DNA of 12,051 bases, taken from assembly GCF_938029845.1 (NCBI RefSeq), contig NZ_CALHGG010000120.1:1-12051 (forward strand). Direction: 5' to 3'. Within the stretch, counting starts at the first letter, position 1. Every line of letters begins with the position of its first letter. The notes below the pieces were generated by a model that was given only the letters and a program-made list of their open reading frames with translations, had not been told where the DNA came from and did not search any database. The stretch comes from an uncultured Capnocytophaga sp. (GTDB lineage: Bacteria; Bacteroidota; Bacteroidia; Flavobacteriales; Flavobacteriaceae). This document shows positions 5,972 to 12,051 of this stretch, piece by piece. The translations under genes and the position numbers were made by a program.

Positions 5972-6295
5972 ATGAAATATTTCACTTTTATATTTAGTTT
6001 ATATCTGCTGGTGCTCACAGGAGTTCCCTGTGCTGATATGCCTATATATGAAGGTGAAAACACTGCTTTTCGATTAGTAGCTACGCCTGATGATACTCCT
6101 TCGCATCTTCACTTAGATGTTTGTTCCCCTTTCTGCGTATGCACTTGCTGTCAGGTGCTTGTGGACAGCTTTTCCTTCAATACTTTCACTATAGAAGCAC
6201 CTATAGTAACTATTCACCCTCATAGCCTCCCCCTCTATACCGAGGTGTGGGTATCGGCTTACTATGGTAATATCTGGACGCCTCCTAAAGTATAA
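5972..6295 (+). CDS. Secreted Cys/His-rich small protein (DUF6660-like) beside metal efflux genes
   Basis: A 107-aa protein of unknown function. Residues 1-20 form a hydrophobic signal peptide or anchor (KYFTFIFSLYLLVLTGVPC), so the rest should face the periplasm. Pro precedes Cys20, so this is not a standard lipobox. The hallmark is CSPFCVCTCC (51-60), five cysteines in ten residues, preceded by HLHLD (45-49) and followed by HPH (82-84). The C-terminus ends IWTPPKV. From memory this pattern matches the DUF6660 family, small Bacteroidetes proteins often next to CusA/CzcA pumps; that assignment is recall, not a search. I infer a metal-binding or sensing role at the envelope. The in-frame TTG at 5942 was rejected as a start because a strong promoter (5933-5963) overlaps it. 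The gene is separated from the pump gene by 96 bp containing another candidate promoter. Confidence 0.8.
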   Translation: MKYFTFIFSLYLLVLTGVPCADMPIYEGENTAFRLVATPDDTPSHLHLDVCSPFCVCTCCQVLVDSFSFNTFTIEAPIVTIHPHSLPLYTEVWVSAYYGNIWTPPKV

Positions 6296-6305
6296 TCTAT
6301 CTTTA

Positions 6306-6335
6306 TTGTTTAGTTAGTACCCGCTAATATTTTTG
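6306..6335 (+). promoter_or_regulatory. Candidate promoter of the efflux operon
   Basis: TTG (6306-6308), a 19-nt spacer and TATTTTTG (6328-6335) fit the phylum's consensus. Transcription would begin near 6341, leaving a leader of about 50 nt. The start codon at 6392 is preceded by A-rich sequence (AAAGAAAG) rather than a true Shine-Dalgarno. No operator is recognisable. Confidence 0.55.
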
Positions 6336-6391
6336 CTTTGAGAATTATTCTTGAGGCATTCTTCCTATTTATTCACACTTAAAGAAAGATT

Positions 6392-9300
6392 ATGTTAGAT
6401 AAAATTATTAAATTCAGCATCAAGAACAAGTTTCTTGTAGGCTTGATGACTCTTGCCCTTATCATTTGGGGTGTATGGAGTGCTATGAGGCTCCCCATTG
6501 ATGCCGTTCCCGATATTACCAACAACCAAGTACAGATTATCACTTCTACGCCTACTCTTGCCTCGCAGGAAGTGGAGCAACTCGTTACTTTCCCTATAGA
6601 ACAAGCTATAGCCAATATTCCTGGGCTGGAAGAGACACGCAGTATTTCGCGCTTTGGACTCTCGGTGATTACTGCCGTTTTTAGCGAAGATATGGACATC
6701 TACTTTGCCCGTCAGTTAGTCAATGAAAAACTCAAAGAAGCGCAGGAGCAAATCCCCAAGGGAATAGGCACCCCCGAACTTTCGCCCGTGAGTACAGGAC
6801 TGGGGGAGGTATATCAGTATATTATTCGCCCTAAAGAGCAGAGCAAAAACAAATATTCAGCCAAAGACCTCCGCACTATGCAGGATTGGATTGTGGCGCG
6901 TCAGCTATATGGTACCAAAGGCATTGCCGAAATCAATAGTTTTGGGGGAGAGCTCAAACAATATGAGGTGGTTATAGACCCTAACCGCTTGCGTGCTATG
7001 GGGGTGAGTGTGAGCGACCTCTTCACCGCCTTAGAACAGAACAACCAAAATACGGGAGGTGCTTATATAGACAAGCGCCCTAATGCATATTTTATACGTG
7101 GGATAGGTGTGGCTACCTCTCTCACCGATATAGGCAATATCGCTATAGGCAAACATACACCACCTTTGTTTATCAAAGATGTGGCTGAAGTGCGCTTAGG
7201 GAGTGCCATTCGTTATGGGGCTCTTACCTACAATGGCGAAGTAGATGCCGTAGGTGGGGTAGTGATGATGCTCAAAGGTGAAAACAGCCACGAGGTAGTT
7301 AGCCGTATTAAAGAAAAACTACCCACTATACAACAATCCTTGCCTGACGATGTAGTAATAGAACCTTTCTTAGACCGCACCGACCTAGTGCAACGCGCTA
7401 TTCACACGGTAGAGAAAAACCTCTTAGAGGGGGCACTGATTGTCATCTTCGTTTTGGTACTCTTCTTAGGCAACTTGAGAGCAGGACTGATTGTAGCTAC
7501 TGCCATTCCACTTTCTTTGCTCTTTGCCTTAGGAATGATGAACCTCTTTCGGGTAAGTGCGAACCTGATGAGCTTGGGGGCAATAGACTTCGGAATTATC
7601 GTTGATGGGTCGGTTATCGTGGTAGAAGCAGTGATGCACCACTTGGCGATCCGAAAGAACCACCAACGACTTACCCAAGCACAAATGGATGAGGAGGTAT
7701 TCCATTCCGCTTCCAAAATACGCAGTAGTGCCGCCTTCGGAGAGATTATCATCCTGATGGTGTATATTCCCATTCTTACCTTGGTAGGAGTAGAGGGCAA
7801 GATGTTCCGCCCTATGGCACAAACCGTCGTCTTTGCTATTTTGGGTGCCCTGATCCTTTCCCTGACTTATATCCCTGCCATGAGCGCTTTGCTCCTACCT
7901 AAAACAGTAAGTGACAAGCGCAGTTTTGCCGAGCGAATGATAAGCTGGCTCTACCGTCACTACCAACCGCTCTTTGTCCGTTCTATCCGCCTTAGGGGAT
8001 GGATAATAGGCAGTACCGTGGTACTGTTCGTTCTTGCGGTAGGCATTTTCAGCCGTATGGGAGGTGAGTTTATTCCACAACTACAAGAAGGCGATTTTGT
8101 TTTTGAATGTATTCTGCCACCGGGCACTTCCCTGAAGCAGAGCTTGGAGACTTCCATGCAGGCCTCTCGCCTGATTCGTGAGTTCGACGAGGTGAAAATG
8201 GTGATAGGCAAAACAGGTTCTGCCGAAATACCTACCGACCCTATGCCGCTGGAAGCCTCCGATATTGTGATCGTACTCAAGAGCCAAGACCAATGGAAAA
8301 GTGGTCGCTCCTATGAGGAATTAGGAGATGCCATCATTGAGCGGCTCAAGGATATTCCTGGGGTCTTCTTTGAGAAAAGCCAGCCTATACAAATGCGTTT
8401 CAACGAATTGATGACAGGTGTCAGACAGGATGTAACGATAAAAATCTTTGGAGAAAACATGGATACCCTCGCCCACTACGCCCAAAGAGTAAGCCAACTT
8501 ATCCAGAAAACAGAAGGTGCTACCGCCCCACAGGTCGAAAAAGTAAGCGGACTTCCGCAAATCAATGTTACTTACGACCGTGTGCGTTTGGCCAACTACG
8601 GACTTTCGGTGCAAGAGGTCAATGAGGTACTCAGTACCGCCTTTGCTGGTAAGAAGGCTGGGGTTGTCTTCGAGAACGAACGAAGGTTCGACCTTGTGGT
8701 ACGCCTCGATAGCCTCCATCGTACCGGAATTGACGATGTACAGCATATGATGGTAGCTACCGAAAATGGGCAGGTGCCGATGAGCCAATTGGCCACTATC
8801 AAATATGAATTAGGCCCCGCACAAGTAAGCCGTGAAGCAGGCAAGCGCCGTATCGTCATTGGCTTCAACGTGCAAGGGCGCGATGTGCAGAGTGTGGTGA
8901 GTGATATAGAACAAAAATTAAAGGGCGTAAAGCTCCCTACGGGCTATTACTTTACCTATGGCGGTCAGTTCGAAAACCTACAAAAAGCCACCGATAGGCT
9001 CCTTATTGCCGTACCGGTAGCCCTACTTTTAATATTTTTCTTGTTATACCTTGCTTTCCACTCTATAAAACAATCCTTACTCATCTTTAGTGCTATCCCG
9101 ATGAGTGCCATTGGGGGCGTATTTGCCTTGCTTCTTCGGGGAATGCCTTTTAGTATTAGTGCGGGTATTGGTTTTATCGCGCTCTTTGGGGTAGCAGTGC
9201 TCAACGGTATAGTGCTTATTGGCACTTTCAACCAGCTGAAAAAAGAAGGAATGACCAACCTTTTGCATCACGTGATTACGGGTACCGAAATGCGTTTGCG

Positions 9301-10723
9301 CCCCGTGCTAATGACGGCTATGGTGGCGAGCTTAGGTTTCCTACCTATGGCACTCAGTCAAGGAGCAGGAGCAGAAGTACAACGCCCCTTAGCTACAGTG
9401 GTTATTGGGGGGTTAGTATCGGCTACCTTCCTCACCCTCTTCGTGCTTCCATTGCTTTACATCGCTTTCAATAGTACCTTTTCTTGGCGCCGTCCTTCAG
9501 CTAAAGTACTCACGATAGCCCTATTGCTTATCAGTCCTATAGCGCTACACGCTCAGCAGTCTTACTCGCTACAAGAAATAGAGCAAATAGCCCTTAAGAA
9601 CAATGGAGTGATTAAGGCAGCACAACTCAAGCTACAAGGAGCAAGTGCTAAAGAGCGAACCTCTTTTGAATTGGCTAAAACAGACTTTACAGGGCAATAC
9701 GGGCAGTACAGCAGTGCTGAAAAAGACCTTTCAGTAGGTGTATCACAATCTATTCCTTTGCCTACAGTATTTGCTGCTCGCAAAAAGCTCTATCAAGCAG
9801 AGACACAATTACAACAAGGGCAATTAGCCCTTCAGCAGAATGAACTGAAGCGGCAAGTGCGCAACGCATATCAGCAATTGCAATATTTGACTTTTAAAGA
9901 GGAACAGCTCTTGCAGCTTGATAGTCTCTACAATAATTTTATTCGCATTGCTGAAGTACGCTATAAAGCAGGGGATACCAAGAAGATAGATATTAACACT
10001 GCCCAAGTGAAGAAAGGAGAAATAAGTTTGTTACTTCAACAGAACAAAACTATACAACAAGCTACCTATCGCAACTTGCGTACGTTAATGCAAACAGAAG
10101 AAGCATTTACCATTACCAAGTCGCCCGTGTATGAGCCTTTGTTACTCAGTGAGCCTTCGGATGTACAACTCTCTCAGCACCCTTTGGTACAACTCAGCTA
10201 TCAAGAAGCAAACATAGCTGAGCACAACAAACGTCTAGAGCGTGCCCAAGCCCTGCCCGACCTTACATTGGGCTATACCAATCAGTCTCTTATAGGAATG
10301 CTAACCATTGGAGGGGTAGAGACCTATACTGATAGAAGTAAACGTTTTCACTTTGCCACCATAGGGCTTTCAGTTCCTATTTTTACCGCTACCCGTGCCA
10401 AGGTGAAAGCTTATAAATATCAGAAAGAAGCTGCTATAGAAGCAGCTCAACAAACAGAAAAACAGCTTAAAACTCAATGGATAAATCTGCAAGAGGAATA
10501 CCAACTGAATTTGCAAAAATATCAGTTTTACAAACAAGAAGCGCTACCTGAAGCCGAGCGCATTATCCGAGCCAATCAGTTAGGGTATAGCGCAGGTGAA
10601 ATAAGCTATGTGGAGTACCTTTACACCCTACAGACAGCCGTAGATACCCGCTTGGCATACCTTGAGAGTATCGAGGCGCTTAATCAAAAAGTAATAGAAA
10701 TACAATCCCTTTTAAACCAGTAA
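6392..10723 (+). CDS. czcA: CzcA/CusA-type heavy-metal RND efflux pump fused to a TolC-family outer-membrane factor
   Basis: A 1443-aa fusion. Residues 1-1030 form a full RND proton/metal antiporter: TM1 at 12-31, a periplasmic domain, TM2-TM6 at about 343-503, TM7 at about 535-553, a second periplasmic domain, then TM8-TM12 at about 869-1026. TM4 reads AIDFGIIVDGSVIVVEA (397-413) with Asp399, Asp405 and Glu412. The DFGxxVDG form is the Zn/Co/Cd/Ni type; Cu/Ag CusA pumps have a different TM4 motif. Residues 1036-1054 are hydrophobic and end ALHA before QQ, like a signal peptide. Residues 1055-1443 resemble an outer-membrane efflux protein, with two helical-hairpin repeats beginning SLQEIEQIALKN (1059-1070) and roughly HPLVQLSYQEANIAEHNKR (1263-1281). 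Free-standing CzcC/TolC proteins are about 400-470 aa, so this domain is near full length. The next gene, the adaptor, follows after 5 bp. The RND role is certain, the TolC fusion near certain and the metal inferred. Confidence 0.95.
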   Translation: MLDKIIKFSIKNKFLVGLMTLALIIWGVWSAMRLPIDAVPDITNNQVQIITSTPTLASQEVEQLVTFPIEQAIANIPGLEETRSISRFGLSVITAVFSEDMDIYFARQLVNEKLKEAQEQIPKGIGTPELSPVSTGLGEVYQYIIRPKEQSKNKYSAKDLRTMQDWIVARQLYGTKGIAEINSFGGELKQYEVVIDPNRLRAMGVSVSDLFTALEQNNQNTGGAYIDKRPNAYFIRGIGVATSLTDIGNIAIGKHTPPLFIKDVAEVRLGSAIRYGALTYNGEVDAVGGVVMMLKGENSHEVVSRIKEKLPTIQQSLPDDVVIEPFLDRTDLVQRAIHTVEKNLLEGALIVIFVLVLFLGNLRAGLIVATAIPLSLLFALGMMNLFRVSANLMSLGAIDFGIIVDGSVIVVEAVMHHLAIRKNHQRLTQAQMDEEVFHSASKIRSSAAFGEIIILMVYIPILTLVGVEGKMFRPMAQTVVFAILGALILSLTYIPAMSALLLPKTVSDKRSFAERMISWLYRHYQPLFVRSIRLRGWIIGSTVVLFVLAVGIFSRMGGEFIPQLQEGDFVFECILPPGTSLKQSLETSMQASRLIREFDEVKMVIGKTGSAEIPTDPMPLEASDIVIVLKSQDQWKSGRSYEELGDAIIERLKDIPGVFFEKSQPIQMRFNELMTGVRQDVTIKIFGENMDTLAHYAQRVSQLIQKTEGATAPQVEKVSGLPQINVTYDRVRLANYGLSVQEVNEVLSTAFAGKKAGVVFENERRFDLVVRLDSLHRTGIDDVQHMMVATENGQVPMSQLATIKYELGPAQVSREAGKRRIVIGFNVQGRDVQSVVSDIEQKLKGVKLPTGYYFTYGGQFENLQKATDRLLIAVPVALLLIFFLLYLAFHSIKQSLLIFSAIPMSAIGGVFALLLRGMPFSISAGIGFIALFGVAVLNGIVLIGTFNQLKKEGMTNLLHHVITGTEMRLRPVLMTAMVASLGFLPMALSQGAGAEVQRPLATVVIGGLVSATFLTLFVLPLLYIAFNSTFSWRRPSAKVLTIALLLISPIALHAQQSYSLQEIEQIALKNNGVIKAAQLKLQGASAKERTSFELAKTDFTGQYGQYSSAEKDLSVGVSQSIPLPTVFAARKKLYQAETQLQQGQLALQQNELKRQVRNAYQQLQYLTFKEEQLLQLDSLYNNFIRIAEVRYKAGDTKKIDINTAQVKKGEISLLLQQNKTIQQATYRNLRTLMQTEEAFTITKSPVYEPLLLSEPSDVQLSQHPLVQLSYQEANIAEHNKRLERAQALPDLTLGYTNQSLIGMLTIGGVETYTDRSKRFHFATIGLSVPIFTATRAKVKAYKYQKEAAIEAAQQTEKQLKTQWINLQEEYQLNLQKYQFYKQEALPEAERIIRANQLGYSAGEISYVEYLYTLQTAVDTRLAYLESIEALNQKVIEIQSLLNQ

Positions 10724-10728
10724 AACAA

Positions 10729-11913
10729 ATGAAAAAATATAGTATAAAAATCGCTTTTATCCTTATAGGAATTAGTCTATCAGCCTGCAATGGCACTCCT
10801 ACAACTACCAATAATCAAAAGCTCGAAGAGCGCGAAGAACACCACGAAGAAGGGGGCAACCTCACCACCCTTACCCAAGCTCAAATCCAAACTGTAGATA
10901 TTCGTTTGGGACATATAGAAGAAAAAGCTCTTGCCGCTACCCTCAAAGCCAATGGAATACTGAGCGTGCCTGCCGACCATCAGGCGAAGGTATCGACTGT
11001 ATATGCGGGGATTATCAAGAGCGTAAAGGTAGAGATAGGCAGTTATGTGCAAAAAGGGCAAGTAATCGCTACTGTTTCTAACCCAGAATTCTTGCAACAA
11101 CAACAGCGCTTGCTCACCGTTAATGGTCAGATAGAACTTGCTAAACAAGAACTTGACCGTCAGCAAACCCTCTATGAAGGGAATGCTGGTACTGGTAAGA
11201 ACCTACAAGCCGCTACTACTCAGCTACGCACTCTCCGTACCGAAAAAGCTTCGCTTGAAGAACAAATACGCCTAATGGGCTTAAACCCTCAAACACTCAC
11301 CGATAAGGGAATGCAATCTACTTTGGCGATAGTGGCTCCTATTAGTGGGAATATCAGTGCGGTATATACTAACAAAGGGGCTTATATAGATGCCTCCACC
11401 CCTATTGTGGAAATCATCGACAACAGTTCGCTACACCTGCACTTGCAAGTGTATGAGCGTGACTTGCCTTACATTAAGGTAGGACAACAAGTGCACTTCA
11501 ACCCTACCAATAACACCTCTCGCGAATATGATGCCCAAGTGTATAACATTGCGGCTTCGTTTGAAAACGAAAGCAAAAGCATCATTGTACATTGCCACGT
11601 AGAGGGTGACAAACAAGGGCTCATCAATGGAATGAATGTAACAGGGGTTATCAGTCTTGACAAACAAACGACCCCTGCTGTACCTAACGAGGCTATCGTA
11701 GAGGATGCTGGTAAATCCTACATTTTTCTGGTAACCCAAACTTCGGATAAAGAAACCTCTTTTGAGAAAGTGGAGGTAGTAAAAGGAGCTTCCGAAAGTG
11801 GGTATACTGCCATTGCCCCTGTAAAACCTATAGCCCCCGAACAGACTATTGCCACCAAAGGAGCATTCTTTATCAACGCTACCTTAGTAAATGCTGGAAA
11901 AGATAGTGATTAG
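10729..11913 (+). CDS. czcB: CzcB/CusB-type periplasmic adaptor (membrane fusion lipoprotein)
   Basis: A 394-aa membrane-fusion protein that would bridge the RND pump and the outer-membrane factor. The N-terminus is a lipoprotein signal peptide with lipobox LSAC (17-20), so Cys20 should be lipidated. The residues after it (NGTPTTT) lack the acidic K-D/E-rich signal used for surface export in Capnocytophaga, fitting a periplasm-facing protein. An acidic/His stretch EEREEHHEEGG (33-43) may bind metal. The barrel-sandwich (lipoyl-like) halves are about 84-118 (VYAGIIKSVKVEIGSYVQKG, 91-110) and 197-230 (APISGNISAVYTNKGAY, 203-219). A coiled-coil hairpin lies between them at about 120-185. A beta-barrel (232-315) and membrane-proximal domain (315-385) complete the usual order. 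It starts 5 bp after the pump stop, so it is cotranscribed. It lacks the long extra C-terminal metallochaperone domain seen in some CusB proteins. Confidence 0.95.
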   Translation: MKKYSIKIAFILIGISLSACNGTPTTTNNQKLEEREEHHEEGGNLTTLTQAQIQTVDIRLGHIEEKALAATLKANGILSVPADHQAKVSTVYAGIIKSVKVEIGSYVQKGQVIATVSNPEFLQQQQRLLTVNGQIELAKQELDRQQTLYEGNAGTGKNLQAATTQLRTLRTEKASLEEQIRLMGLNPQTLTDKGMQSTLAIVAPISGNISAVYTNKGAYIDASTPIVEIIDNSSLHLHLQVYERDLPYIKVGQQVHFNPTNNTSREYDAQVYNIAASFENESKSIIVHCHVEGDKQGLINGMNVTGVISLDKQTTPAVPNEAIVEDAGKSYIFLVTQTSDKETSFEKVEVVKGASESGYTAIAPVKPIAPEQTIATKGAFFINATLVNAGKDSD

Positions 11914-11916
11914 AAT

Positions 11917-11940
11917 TGGTAATGTATCGGATATATTATT
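11917..11940 (+). repeat. Copy 2 of the direct repeat flanking the efflux module
   Basis: This lies 4 nt after the czcB stop and matches 5873-5896 at 20 of 24 positions in the same orientation. The rest of 11941-11980 is very AT-rich with no coding signal. Confidence 0.6.
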
Positions 11941-11983
11941 AAAATTTTATTACATTAGAAATACAATAAAAATATAAAAGTAA

Positions 11984-12036
11984 AAAACCACGACTTCGGA
12001 GTGTGTTTTAAGCTCCCTGCAAGGGCAAGTGGTTTT
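11984..12036. terminator. Terminator-like region with two alternative foldings
   Basis: AAAACCAC (11984-11991) can pair perfectly with GTGGTTTT (12029-12036), enclosing a small CCCT-GCA-AGGG hairpin (12015-12025). Alternatively AAAA-CAC-ACT (11984-11995, two bulges) pairs with AGT-GTG-TTTT (12000-12009) around a TCGG loop. Read leftward, the long stem ends in TTTTTT (11987-11982), so it would suit termination of a gene entering from the right. Read rightward, the short hairpin could end the efflux operon. Which is used is unknown. Confidence 0.5.
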
Positions 12037-12051
12037 GAGGTGCCTACACGC

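Noticed and set aside
5782..6063. Minus-strand 93-codon frame
   Set aside because: It lies opposite the small Cys-rich gene, across the hairpin and promoters; it has no domain signature.
8321..8788. Minus-strand 155-codon frame inside the pump gene
   Set aside because: It is antisense to a strongly conserved RND periplasmic domain, with no promoter or family resemblance.
9536..10723. Separate czcC/tolC gene overlapping czcA
   Set aside because: The frame is continuous with the RND domain, and no ATG, GTG or TTG with initiation context starts the signal-like segment, so it is annotated as one fusion.

Overview
The window looks like chromosomal DNA from a Bacteroidota member of the flavobacterial type, possibly Capnocytophaga-like, though the genus is a guess. 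The evidence is as follows. Promoters fit the Bacteroidetes pattern (TAnnTTTG at -7 and TTTG or TTG about 19-20 nt upstream). Shine-Dalgarno sequences are mostly absent. The glutamyl-tRNA synthetase has the KLSKRDGDKMGFP signature and no zinc-site cysteines. There is a cysteine-rich DUF6660-like small protein, and the metal-efflux RND pump is fused to an outer-membrane factor, an architecture I associate with this phylum.

Layout, left to right. (1) Positions 1-61 are the 3' part of a tRNA-Gly(TCC), followed by a clear intrinsic terminator (71-101). (2) Positions 109-244 hold degenerate tandem repeats and a perfect palindrome that abuts the stop codon of the next gene. (3) Positions 245-5566, on the minus strand, form a compact housekeeping cluster transcribed gltX -> pth -> AddA/RecB-like helicase-nuclease, with 6-bp gaps. 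These genes cover tRNA-Glu charging, peptidyl-tRNA recycling and DNA double-strand-end processing. (4) Positions 5567-5971 form a 405-bp intergenic region packed with structure: two promoter-bearing inverted repeats, a strong hairpin and a short open frame that may be a gene remnant. (5) Positions 5972-11913, on the plus strand, form a heavy-metal efflux module: a 107-aa secreted cysteine/histidine-rich protein, a 1443-aa CzcA-TolC fusion and a CzcB-type lipoprotein adaptor 5 bp downstream. (6) Positions 11914-12051 hold a diverged copy of a repeat also present at 5873 and a hairpin region with alternative foldings.

The efflux genes supply a complete tripartite pump in only two polypeptides. 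The inner-membrane RND pump and the outer-membrane factor are one chain, and the adaptor follows. Transmembrane segment 4 carries DFGxxVDG, which points to divalent cations (Zn/Co/Cd/Ni class) rather than Cu(I)/Ag(I). The most interesting points are a signal-peptide-like segment at the RND/TolC junction, which suggests the fusion may be processed in vivo; the interlocked divergent promoters; and a near-leaderless promoter for the cysteine-rich protein. I see no CRISPR array, transposase, phage gene or obviously new defence system.
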